Shown here one piece after another: positions 1 through 8,292 of a stretch of 64,000 bases of DNA. Numbering within the stretch: position 1 is the first letter of the stretch; each line of letters starts with the position of its first letter. Made by a program: the position numbers and the translations under genes. This DNA is from Xanthomonas sp. GPE 39 (GTDB lineage: Bacteria > Pseudomonadota > Gammaproteobacteria > Xanthomonadales > Xanthomonadaceae): the NCBI RefSeq assembly GCF_000963005.1, contig NZ_JZHZ01000007.1:783624-847623 (forward strand). Direction: 5' to 3'. A model generated the notes under the pieces. That model did no database searches. It was not told where the DNA came from and saw only the letters and a list, made by a program, of their open reading frames with translations.

Positions 1-1213
1 CGGCGAACTGGGCCTGCGTTTGCAGTGCTTCGAGTGTGCCTGGATCGGCGATGCCGGTGGGCTCGCGGCCAGCCAAACGCTGGAAGTTCTCCACTGCCTC
101 TTGGGTGCGCGGACCGTAGTGCTTGTCGTCCTTGATGGCGTTGCCATCGCGGTCGGTGGCGCCGATGGCTTGCAAGTGTTGTTGCAACGCTTGCACGGCG
201 GCGCCACGGTCGCCGGGTTCCAGCGGATGGGTCGTCGTCAGCGGGTGGGGTGCTTTTGCTGTCGCTGGGGTGAGCGGTACATGGCCTGTTGTTGGCCCGC
301 TTACAACCGGAGTGTCGTGCCGTGCGCCAGTCTGCGGGTGCGCTGCGGTTGGGGGGCCGGGAGGAGAGTGATCGTGGGTGCGCTCACGCTGCGCATTTAA
401 TGCGACCTGTGTAGCCGTGAGTAGTTCGGCATTGGTCAGTTGTCCCTCAATGCCGTAGCGTTGCTGGAACGCCGAGATCGCTTCGTTGGTGTGGCTATTG
501 TGACCGCCGCGGTGGCCGTCTACGATCAGCTCATGTCCTCGAGCGTCTTGGATGCCGAGGGAGTTGAGGTTCTCTTGAAGGGATTTGACACCAGGATCGG
601 TCTTGTCGTGTTTGTGTGACTGAAATGATCCAGGCCCCATGCTGATAGTAGCTTCCCATGCTTGATCTGCGGTCAGCCCTTTGTCTATGTTTTTCTTGTA
701 CTCATTTCTCATTTCATTTAAGGCAGTGGCAATGTCTGATGCGTGCGTATGCATTTTGTTGCCAGATTTTTCATAAAGCGCAAATACGTGCCCTGGTCTA
801 TCGGGGTCTTCTACGCTTGCCCATTCTCTGCTTGCAGCCACTTGAGCAGCATGTAGGGTGGCTCCTTCTTTCCCTGTGATATATGCATACATCACAGGGT
901 GTTTTATTTTTATTAAATGATTTGCAAATATTTTTTCCTGAATTTCCGGGGTAAATTTTTCTGATCGATCAATATTTAAGTCTGAGACAATTCCTTGCAT
1001 CGTCTTCGGGATAATTTGGAATTTGCCAACTGCGAATATTCTTTGTGAGTCTCCAGGAGGTAATGCCTGGCGGGCCATAATTTGACTGATTGTAGTCTCT
1101 GATAAATCAATTGGTTCATTTCCGCCTATAATCTTCCCGTTGACAGTTCCCTTGTTTTAGGAGTTATAGTTTCCTTCGCCTCTGCTGATTAGTTCTCCTA
1201 AAGGATTGCTCAT
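1..1213 (-). pseudogene. Muramidase-like type IV secretion effector gene, interrupted by an in-frame TAA and cut by the window edge
   Basis: The minus-strand reading frame opens with ATG at 1213, reads MSNPLGELISRGEGNYNS, hits TAA at 1159-1157 (codon 19), and then stays open in the same frame to base 1. The part after the stop contains AVGKFQIIPKTM, typical of lysozyme/transglycosylase-like muramidases, and Glu13 in RGEGNY is the likely catalytic acid (inference). Two peptidoglycan-binding repeats follow, at about residues 203-270 and 328-403. The second nearly matches residues 584-659 of the DUF2235 effector at 41968-44463. The C terminus, where a VirD4-recognition domain would be expected, lies outside the window. 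The gene follows the virD4 and lipoprotein genes on the same strand. The codon-19 stop, where family members would have a sense codon, suggests inactivation by a point mutation. Restart at a later ATG would lose Glu13. The 5' two-thirds is clearly AT-richer than the 3' part. A sequencing error cannot be excluded. Confidence 0.75.
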
Positions 1214-1242
1214 CTCTAATTCTCCAATATGGTTATAATTTT

Positions 1243-1779
1243 TTATTTATTTGATATGTTCCAGCTGCGGACAGCTGGCTCGGGCCCATTTTCGCGAATG
1301 CGCAAAATGTCGCCATATGTTTTGATGTTTAGATTTTTTTTGCCATTTGAGAAGGCCATGTAGCAATAGCCATCATCTGTGCAAGCGTTAATTTCTCTGA
1401 AATCCGTGCAGATGCCGCACATTCCTGATTTTTCCTCTTTTGCGCAGTGATCTTTATAGTTGTCGCCAATCGACATGCTTAAGCATTCATTGGGTTCTGC
1501 TGCCGGGCTCCAATTGTCAGAAATGAGCATTTTTCGAAAAGAGTGATATGGCATACCTTCTTTGTATTTCGGATCAAGTTGGCGCGCGTTATTATCTTTT
1601 TTTTCTTGATTATAAGATGCTGTCTTCTTGGGTGATTCTGCTTGTGTTGTAGGATTGGCGTTGGCGTTGGCGTTGGCGTTGGCGTTCGTATTAATTCCAT
1701 TGCTAGGCTTGCAGGAAGCTGTCACCAATGTGCTGGCAATAAAAAGCATGGAAATTGCTGTCATTTTTGAAACATTCAT
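1243..1779 (-). CDS. Small lipoprotein, putative immunity protein for the adjacent muramidase effector
   Basis: The product has 178 residues, an N-terminal hydrophobic segment and a lipobox-like LVTASC, so it is probably a periplasm-facing lipoprotein. A run of Asn-Ala dipeptides (about residues 33-42), encoded by a 6-bp tandem repeat, forms a linker after the lipidated cysteine. The mature part has many cysteines (CLSMS, HCAKEE, GMCGICTD, ACTDDGYCY), which suggests disulfides. I do not recognise a named domain. Its ATG overlaps the virD4 stop (TGATG), implying translational coupling; a GTG one codon upstream is an alternative start. It sits 29 bp before the effector gene. In known Xanthomonas systems effectors are paired with periplasmic lipoprotein inhibitors, so immunity is inferred from position and localisation only. 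Confidence 0.6.
   Translation of the reverse strand: MNVSKMTAISMLFIASTLVTASCKPSNGINTNANANANANANPTTQAESPKKTASYNQEKKDNNARQLDPKYKEGMPYHSFRKMLISDNWSPAAEPNECLSMSIGDNYKDHCAKEEKSGMCGICTDFREINACTDDGYCYMAFSNGKKNLNIKTYGDILRIRENGPEPAVRSWNISNK
1655..1684. repeat. Hexanucleotide tandem repeat (ttggcg x5) in the lipoprotein gene
   Basis: Five uninterrupted copies of TTGGCG on the plus strand. On the coding strand they encode the Asn-Ala repeat just after the lipidated cysteine. Because the unit is 6 bp, a change in copy number would alter linker length without breaking the frame. Confidence 0.9.
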
Positions 1780-3593
1780 CACGTTTTCGCCTCCGTCTGT
1801 GGTGGGTTAATTTGCTCCAGTCTGCCTTTATCAAGTATCGCCGTTATCGGCACAATCTCTACCGGCGGCAGAATGCGCTTCTTGAAGAAAATATCCTTGA
1901 AGAACCAGTTCTTCTTGCAGCGGATCGGCTTGCATCCTTCGAGGAATAACAGCGCGTCGTCGCTGGACAGTTTCTTGAGTTCCTGCGGCAGCATCAGCGC
2001 GCGTTTTTCTTCGGTGTAATTGATGTTGTAGCTGCTGCCTTGCGCGCCGCTACTGTGAGAGCGGTGCTTGCGACGGATGGTCTTGAATCCCAACTGCTCG
2101 CTGTAGGCGTTGGCGTCCGCCTGTTCGCGCGGGGTGTAGACCACGCTGCCGGCGTGGTTGGTGGTGAAGTTCTGCGCATCGTGTTCGCCATAGACCGAGC
2201 GCAGTTGGGCGTTGCTCTGAATGATGCACAGGTCGCGTACCCCATAGCTGGCCGAAATCGAAATCCGCTTGGCCCATACGTCCACGCGCCCCATCGCGGT
2301 GAATTCGTCCATCAACATCAACATTTGGTATTTGAGTGCGGGCTCCTCGCCTAGTTGCTTGTCCAAATTGCTGCCGATTACAGTGCTGAAGAAGATGTTC
2401 AACAACTTGCCGCTCTCGTCGAGTTTCTGCGCGGGAATGACTGTGTAAATGGTGGTCTTCCGCTTGCGGATGGCGGTGACGTCAAAGTCGGTGGCATTGG
2501 TGGCCGCCGCCAAAATCGGATTCAGGAACTGCTGCAACGGCGCCTGCATGGTGGCGACGACGCTGGAGAAGGTCTGCTCGGCCATCCCGACCAGATTGCG
2601 CAGAGTGGTACGGGTCTGCTCGCTGATGAAGGAAAATTCCTGCTGGCCTGGCTCCGACAGCCAGTCTTCGACGATCTCCTTGACACTCTGGCTCCCCGCA
2701 CCGGAAGAGAGCCGCAGGATGCGTTCGAAGCTAGGGAACGCAGGGTCTACGTTGGGATCGAGAGGGGCTTGGAGGTCGAGCTTGCCTTGTGCGTCAGATC
2801 CTGGGAAACCATTGCGCTCCATATCTTCCCATTTTTCGAACATGAAGGAGGCGAAGGCAACGAAGATGGCGCGTGCCTGGGTCGCCCAGAACGGGTCCTT
2901 TGCAGGCTCGTCGGGGTAGAGGATGGCGGCGATGGTTTGCAGGTCGGCGATGTACTGGTTCGGCCGGACAAAGGACAGCGGATTGAATCGGTGGGTTTTG
3001 CCATCAGTGGCATAGGGGGCGAACTTGTAAATGCGCTGTCCCTGCGAGGCGCGCCAGCCGCTGGTTTCCTTGAACAATTCGCCTTTGATGTCGAGCACGC
3101 ACATCGAGTGCTCGTAGGTCAGCAGTACCGGAATGGCGATGCAGGTGGTTTTGCCGCTGCGCGTCGGCGCCACCACGATCACGTGGAGTGCGCCGTTGAT
3201 GTAGAGATGGCGTCCCCGGTACTTGCCGACGATGATGCTTTCGGGTTTTTTCTCCAGCAGACCGGCGCGCTTCATGTCGTGCAGGCTGGCAAAACCGGCA
3301 TCGCCATGCAGGGATTCATCCCGGCGGTTCAATCGCAGCAGCATGACGGTCAACGGCAGCCACACGATAAACGTCAGGCCGAACCCCAGCATCCCGCCGA
3401 GTTTGATTTTCGTCGCATACGGTTGGACCTGAGGCAGATCCAGGGCGCGGACGTACTGGAGATAGGTGTTCCACGCCAGCGGGATGTTGAGCTTGAGCAG
3501 CAGGATGGTGACGTAGCCGGAGAGGTACAGGCCAGCGTATGCGGCCAGCAGAAGCAGGGCCAGGGCGGTTCCGAAACGGGCCTTCATTCCCAT
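1779..3593 (-). CDS. virD4: VirD4-type type IV secretion coupling ATPase
   Basis: The 604-residue product is an inner-membrane hexameric ATPase that brings secretion substrates to the type IV channel. Two hydrophobic segments (about residues 9-32 and 66-87) precede the cytoplasmic motor. The Walker A motif APTRSGKT is at residues 142-149, the TraG/VirD4 signature VLDIKGELF follows, and LMLMDEFTAMG is the Walker B region. In the Xanthomonas bacteria-killing system VirD4 binds a C-terminal domain of effectors. Its location directly upstream of a putative immunity gene and an effector gene fits that system rather than DNA transfer. No virB genes lie in this window; they would have to be to the left or elsewhere. 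The start could be the ATG at 3593 or the one at 3587. The gene is transcribed away from the TonB receptor at 4036. Confidence 0.92.
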   Translation of the reverse strand: MGMKARFGTALALLLLAAYAGLYLSGYVTILLLKLNIPLAWNTYLQYVRALDLPQVQPYATKIKLGGMLGFGLTFIVWLPLTVMLLRLNRRDESLHGDAGFASLHDMKRAGLLEKKPESIIVGKYRGRHLYINGALHVIVVAPTRSGKTTCIAIPVLLTYEHSMCVLDIKGELFKETSGWRASQGQRIYKFAPYATDGKTHRFNPLSFVRPNQYIADLQTIAAILYPDEPAKDPFWATQARAIFVAFASFMFEKWEDMERNGFPGSDAQGKLDLQAPLDPNVDPAFPSFERILRLSSGAGSQSVKEIVEDWLSEPGQQEFSFISEQTRTTLRNLVGMAEQTFSSVVATMQAPLQQFLNPILAAATNATDFDVTAIRKRKTTIYTVIPAQKLDESGKLLNIFFSTVIGSNLDKQLGEEPALKYQMLMLMDEFTAMGRVDVWAKRISISASYGVRDLCIIQSNAQLRSVYGEHDAQNFTTNHAGSVVYTPREQADANAYSEQLGFKTIRRKHRSHSSGAQGSSYNINYTEEKRALMLPQELKKLSSDDALLFLEGCKPIRCKKNWFFKDIFFKKRILPPVEIVPITAILDKGRLEQINPPQTEAKT

Positions 3594-4035
3594 ATTGACG
3601 ATCCTTTATTCAATCCATTTTGGCGGTTCGCACCATACGATTTCGAGTACGGTGCGCTCAATTGGACCATATACGCATCCTGGCCCGACCCATGGTAGTG
3701 GGCGCGGAGTTGACTTCTCAAGTCATGACCTGGGTCGGTGAACTTATAGCTGAGTTTGACCTGTTCCGCGTCCAGACACGGTCAAGGCCAACTAAGGTCG
3801 CAGTAGCGCATGGGCGCGCGATTGTGTTCAGTGAGGTGTCGCTGCCAGCGGCATAGCGGCGTCGTCGCAGGTGTCTACCGACCAAGCATGGGACAAGGGT
3901 GGCTACAGGGACGTGTGGACCTGCGGCAATCCTGTCTAATAGCAGGCAGATGCGCATCACCTGTGCGTTGTGTTAATTGTTGTGCGGCGCGACCAAGCTC
4001 GGCGACGCGCTCCCGTCCCCCACTCCGGAGTTTCC
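3594..4035. other. Intergenic region between divergent virD4 and TonB receptor genes
   Basis: These 442 bp contain no convincing gene. They must hold the promoters of virD4 (leftward) and of the TonB receptor (rightward). A 10-bp inverted repeat with one mismatch (3629-3638 and 3647-3656) lies about 40 bp upstream of virD4. A GGAG ribosome-binding site at 4027-4030 fixes the receptor start at 4036. I saw no tRNA or insertion-sequence remnant. Confidence 0.6.
3629..3656. promoter_or_regulatory. Imperfect inverted repeat upstream of virD4
   Basis: The arms are CGCACCATAC and GTACGGTGCG, separated by 8 nt, with one mismatch in ten pairs. The position immediately upstream of virD4 would suit an operator or a leader hairpin. 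No regulator can be named. Confidence 0.4.
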
Positions 4036-6246
4036 ATGTCCGCCAGTCGTTCGCTGCGCGCCAGCGCACTTGTCGTTTCCGCTTTTTCGTTCTCTGCTTC
4101 CGCGCAGCAGGCGGACAACAGCGATGGGGTTGCGCGCTTGGATGCGGTCAAGGTCACCGTCGAGCGGCGTAGCGAGGATGCCAAGGATGTGCCGGTGTCG
4201 GCCAGCGTGCTGCGCCCTGAGTACCTGGATACGATCGCCACCAGTGGCTCGGACGTGCGCGTGTTGGCGGGCAAGGCGCCCAGCCTCAACGTCGAGTCCT
4301 CCAGTGGCCGCGTGTTCCCGCGGTTTTACATCCGTGGCTACGGCAACACCGATTTCAATATCTATGCCTCGCAGCCGGTATCGTTGATCTACGACGACGT
4401 GGTTGCCGAGAACGCATTGCTGAAGGGCTTTCCGATCTTCGATCTGCAAAGCCTGGAAGTGCTGCGCGGTCCACAGGGCACGCTGTTCGGCCGCAACACG
4501 CCTGCTGGCGTGGTGAAGTTCAATTCGGTCAAACCGACCCTCGGCGCCAACGATGGCTATGCCAGTCTGTCCTATGGCACCTACGGCACCATGACCATGG
4601 AGACCGGCTTGAGTGTCGCGCTGGGCGAGCGGTGGGCCGCGCGCATCTCGCTATTGGACCAGCGTCGCGGCGACTGGGTCGACAACACCATCGATGACCG
4701 TTCGTTCGAAGGCTACATGGATTCGGCTGTGCGCCTGCAACTGCTGTTTCAGCCAGGCGAAGCATTCAGTGCGCTGTTCAACGCGCATGCGCGCCATCTC
4801 GATGGCAGTGCGCGGCTGTTCCGCGCCAATATCTTCCAACCGGGCAGCAACAGGTTGATCGCCGGTTTCGACCCGGACAAGGTGTCCATCGACGGCAAGA
4901 ACACCCAGCAATTGCAGACCGACGGCGGCAGCGCCAATCTGACCTGGACCCTGGGCGACCTGGTGCTGCATGCGATCACCGGCTACGAGGGTATCGGCAA
5001 GTACTACAGCCGTGGCGACATCGATGGCGGCTATGGCGCGGTGTTCGCGCCGCCATCCGGTCCAGGGGCGATTCCGTTCCCGGTGGAGACCGCCGGTGGT
5101 ATCAAGCGCCTGGACCAGTACACGCAGGAGCTGCGTGCCGAATCGCAGTACGCCGGTCCGCTCAATTGGCAAGCGGGCCTGTACTACTTCCAGGATGCGG
5201 TGGAAGGCGAGAACTACACCTACGACACGCTGGCTGGCGGTTCTTTATCCAGTTACCAATTGACCCGTCAGCGCAACAATTCGTGGGCGGTGTTCGGTTC
5301 GTTGCATGATGCCGTCACCGAACGCCTGGATGTGCGCGCCGGCCTGCGTTACACCGACGACAAGAAGCGGTTCGACGTTCTCGCACTGGACCGCGTTGTC
5401 CTCCAGCAGCCGTCCAGCGGCAGCACCGACAACGCCAAGCTCACCGGCGACCTCAGTGCCACCTACGCGATTGACGAGGACGTCAACGTCTACGCGCGTG
5501 CCGCGCGTGGTTTTCGCGGTGCCAGTTTCGGCGTGCCATCGGCGACGGCGCCATTGACCGTGGCCGCACCGGAAACCGTGGATTCTTACGAGGTCGGTAT
5601 CAAGTCCGATCTGTTCGACAAGCGTGCGCGCTTGAGTTTCGATATTTACGATTTCAACGTAAAAAACCAGCAATTGACTGCGGTAGGCGGTACTTCCAAC
5701 GACATCCGCTTGCTCAACGCCAATACCTCCAAGGCGCGTGGTGCCGAGTTCGATAGCGAGGCGATGTTGGGCCAGAACCTGCGTGTGACTCTGGGGGGGG
5801 CTTACAACTGGATACGCATCGAAGATCCGACGCTGTCGGTCGGCGTGTGCCGCACCTGCACCGTCACCGATCCGCTCAATGCTGCCGGGCGTGCGTTGAT
5901 CAACGGGAATGTGCTGCCACAAGCGGCCAAATGGATGGGCAATGCTACCTTGCGCTACGGTATCCCGGTTGGCGATGACGCCGAGGTTTTCTTCTTCACC
6001 GACTGGTCCTATCGCAGTGCGATCAACTTTTTTCTCTACGACTCGCGCGAGTTCGTCGGTCAGCCGCTATTGGAGGGCGGCATCAAGGTTGGATATCGCT
6101 GGGAGGGTGGCGCCTACGAAGCTTCGGTGTTCTGTCGCAACTGCACCAACCAGATCCGCGCTACCGGTGCGATCGATTTCAATAACCTCACCGGCTTCAT
6201 CAACGACCCGCGCATCGTCGGCGCACAGTTCCGCGCCAACTTTTGA
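4036..6246 (+). CDS. TonB-dependent outer-membrane receptor
   Basis: The 736-residue protein starts with a signal peptide ending near SASA-QQ. A plug domain follows, with DAVKVTVERRSEDAKDVP and the conserved LEVLRGPQGTLFGRNTPAGV, then a beta-barrel that ends in an aromatic residue (QFRANF). The class imports ligands such as siderophores, vitamins or large nutrients across the outer membrane using TonB energy. The start at 4036 is chosen because of GGAG at 4027-4030 and the signal peptide. A secreted nucleoside hydrolase gene follows 49 bp downstream, so the ligand may be nucleoside-related, but this is context only. Confidence 0.88.
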   Translation: MSASRSLRASALVVSAFSFSASAQQADNSDGVARLDAVKVTVERRSEDAKDVPVSASVLRPEYLDTIATSGSDVRVLAGKAPSLNVESSSGRVFPRFYIRGYGNTDFNIYASQPVSLIYDDVVAENALLKGFPIFDLQSLEVLRGPQGTLFGRNTPAGVVKFNSVKPTLGANDGYASLSYGTYGTMTMETGLSVALGERWAARISLLDQRRGDWVDNTIDDRSFEGYMDSAVRLQLLFQPGEAFSALFNAHARHLDGSARLFRANIFQPGSNRLIAGFDPDKVSIDGKNTQQLQTDGGSANLTWTLGDLVLHAITGYEGIGKYYSRGDIDGGYGAVFAPPSGPGAIPFPVETAGGIKRLDQYTQELRAESQYAGPLNWQAGLYYFQDAVEGENYTYDTLAGGSLSSYQLTRQRNNSWAVFGSLHDAVTERLDVRAGLRYTDDKKRFDVLALDRVVLQQPSSGSTDNAKLTGDLSATYAIDEDVNVYARAARGFRGASFGVPSATAPLTVAAPETVDSYEVGIKSDLFDKRARLSFDIYDFNVKNQQLTAVGGTSNDIRLLNANTSKARGAEFDSEAMLGQNLRVTLGGAYNWIRIEDPTLSVGVCRTCTVTDPLNAAGRALINGNVLPQAAKWMGNATLRYGIPVGDDAEVFFFTDWSYRSAINFFLYDSREFVGQPLLEGGIKVGYRWEGGAYEASVFCRNCTNQIRATGAIDFNNLTGFINDPRIVGAQFRANF

Positions 6247-6295
6247 TGTGTGACGCCGTCGTTTTGTGAGCCACTTTTATTGAGGACAGACGCGT

Positions 6296-7297
6296 ATGCG
6301 TGTTCTGAAACAATGGGCGGCGCTGGCGCTGCTAAGCGTGGTGGCGTGTCCCATTGCGGTGTCGGTTGCCACGGCAGCGCCGGTGCAGAAAGTGCTCGTG
6401 TCCACCGATATCGGTGACGACATCGACGATGCATTCGCACTGGCACTACTGTTGCAAAGTCCGGAGTTGCAAGTGCTCGGCATCGCTTCGGCCGGGGGCG
6501 ATACCAGCTTGCGCGCGCAACTGTTGCAACGGCTGCTGCGGCAGGCCGGCCGCAGCGATATTCCGCTGGCGATCGGGCAGCGCACCACCAGCACGGTTGC
6601 CTTCAGTCAGGCGCGTTGGGCGGCCAAGGGAACGCTGCCGCGCGCTGCGCCGGATGCGGCACAGTTCATCCTGGCGCAGGCGCGACGCTATCCCGGTGAA
6701 GTCACCTTGCTGGTGCTCGGGCCATTGACCGATGCGGCGCGTGCGTTGCAGCGCGATCCGGCGGGTTTCGCTCAACTCAAACAAGTGGTGTTGATGGGAG
6801 GGTCGTTGCGCGTGGGCTACGGCAAATCGCGTTACCGTGCGCCCAATCCGCCGGTGCCCGAATACAATATCGCCTCTGACATCGGTGCCGCGCAGCGCGT
6901 ATTTGCTGCGGGCGTGCCGATCATCATGCTGCCGTTGGATGCCACCCAGGTGACGTTGGAAGAGCCGGAGCGGATCGCGTTGTTCGCGCATGGCTCGCCG
7001 TTGACCGATGCGCTGACTCAGCTTTACTACCAGTGGCGCGATACCGACCAACCATGGTCCAGCGCCACACCGACGCTGTTCGACGTGGTGCCGGTGGCGC
7101 AGTTGCTGGCGCCGGAGTTGTGCCCGACCGTGCCGCTGCGCGTGGTCATCGACGATCAGGGCAATACGCGGCAGATGCCGGTGACCAGTGCAACGGCCGC
7201 TGCCGGATCCGCTGGCGGCACGGCTAATGCGCAGGTGTGTCTAGCGCTGGATCGCTCGCGGCTGATCGCGTTGTACATGCAACGCATGCTGCACTGA
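6296..7297 (+). CDS. Secreted inosine-uridine preferring nucleoside hydrolase family protein
   Basis: The 333-residue product has an N-terminal signal peptide (cleavage near ATAAP) followed by VSTDIGDDIDDAFAL, the aspartate-rich calcium-binding signature of the IUNH fold. A second conserved stretch, LTDAARAL followed by VVLMGGS, is also typical. Family members hydrolyse the N-glycosidic bond of ribonucleosides to ribose and free base. The export signal places this one in the periplasm, so it would act before uptake. A TGAGGA ribosome-binding site lies 8 nt upstream. It probably shares a transcript with the preceding TonB receptor. Confidence 0.85.
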   Translation: MRVLKQWAALALLSVVACPIAVSVATAAPVQKVLVSTDIGDDIDDAFALALLLQSPELQVLGIASAGGDTSLRAQLLQRLLRQAGRSDIPLAIGQRTTSTVAFSQARWAAKGTLPRAAPDAAQFILAQARRYPGEVTLLVLGPLTDAARALQRDPAGFAQLKQVVLMGGSLRVGYGKSRYRAPNPPVPEYNIASDIGAAQRVFAAGVPIIMLPLDATQVTLEEPERIALFAHGSPLTDALTQLYYQWRDTDQPWSSATPTLFDVVPVAQLLAPELCPTVPLRVVIDDQGNTRQMPVTSATAAAGSAGGTANAQVCLALDRSRLIALYMQRMLH

Positions 7298-7442
7298 TCG
7301 CATCCGCCGCGGTGGTGCTGTGGCTTGCTTGCCTAGCCTTGGCCGCAGGCGTGTCGCTGGCCTGGGCAAGGTTGTGGCGTGCGCTGATGTCGCCCGTGCG
7401 TCGCTGATGTGTGGGTATCCTTATTCATTTCTGGAGTTTGTC

Positions 7443-8099
7443 ATGTCGTCATCTGTTGTGTCCGCTGCGTCCGGTATCGACACGGTCGTGTTCGATCTTG
7501 GGGGTGTCCTGATCGATTGGAACCCGCGCTATCTCTACCGGCGTCTGTTTGCGCAGGAGGCGCAGATGGAGCATTTCCTGCGCGAGATCTGCAGCCCGCA
7601 GTGGAACGAGCGTCAGGATGCGGGCCGGTCGTGGCGCGAGGCGGTCGCCGAACTCAGCGCGTTGCATCCGGCACATGCGCCCATGATCGCGGCTTACCAC
7701 GCACGCTGGCCGGAAATGCTGGGTGGCGCGCTGGAAGGCACGGTGGCGGTGCTGGAGGAGTTGCGTGGCTGCGGTGTGCGCCTGTATGCGCTGACCAACT
7801 GGTCGCACGAGACCTTCCCGATTGCGCGCGAACGTTATCCGTTCCTGGACTGGTTCGAGGGCGTGCTGGTGTCCGGCGAGGAGCGGCTGGTGAAGCCGGA
7901 TCCGGCGATTTTCGCGCTGCTGTGCGAACGCTATGCGATCACGCCGTCGCGCACGGTATTCATCGACGACGCGCCGCGCAACGTACAGGCCGCGACCAAG
8001 ATCGGGATGCAGGCGCTGCAATTTCGCGATGCGGCCACGCTGCGTGCTGCGTTGATCGCATTGGGCTTGCCGCTGCGCGCCTGCGACCCGATCGCCTGA
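7443..8099 (+). CDS. HAD-superfamily hydrolase (HAD-IA, YihX-like)
   Basis: The 218-residue cytoplasmic protein has the HAD motifs in order: VVFDLGGVLIDW (motif I, with Gly where many HAD proteins have the second Asp), YALTNWS (motif II), Lys in VSGEERLVKPDP (motif III) and VFIDDAPRNV (motif IV). This pattern is shared by the YihX sugar-phosphate phosphatase and haloacid dehalogenase-like branch. The substrate is not evident. The ATG at 7443 is preceded by CTGGAG and begins directly before the HAD fold; upstream in-frame codons add no recognisable sequence. Confidence 0.82.
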   Translation: MSSSVVSAASGIDTVVFDLGGVLIDWNPRYLYRRLFAQEAQMEHFLREICSPQWNERQDAGRSWREAVAELSALHPAHAPMIAAYHARWPEMLGGALEGTVAVLEELRGCGVRLYALTNWSHETFPIARERYPFLDWFEGVLVSGEERLVKPDPAIFALLCERYAITPSRTVFIDDAPRNVQAATKIGMQALQFRDAATLRAALIALGLPLRACDPIA

Positions 8100-8225
8100 G
8101 GGATCGCGGAGGCTTGCCGCGAGCCGGGAGGGTAAGTCACTGACCCTGTCGCGCTGCTGATCGCGTGCTTCAGCCCGTGCTTGGCAGTGGTCCGTGCGGT
8201 TGGGTATGTGCTTGGCGATATCAAA

Positions 8226-8232
8226 CTGTCAT
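8226..8232 (+). promoter_or_regulatory. Possible PHO half-site upstream of the TonB receptor
   Basis: CTGTCAT is identical to one half of the PhoB binding consensus and lies 60 bp before the receptor start. The second half-site at the expected spacing is poor, so the site is only suggestive. Confidence 0.25.
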
Positions 8233-8292
8233 GTTTTTGGAATTAAATGCCGGGTTTTACTTGATCAGATTCTGATTTTCAGGGGCCCTGCA

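Noticed and set aside
1655-1684. Phase-variable (on/off) repeat
   Set aside because: The unit is 6 bp, so slippage keeps the reading frame; only linker length would change.
2355-3698. Long plus-strand open frame opposite virD4
   Set aside because: It mirrors virD4, has no recognisable domain or ribosome-binding site, and reflects high-GC antisense openness.
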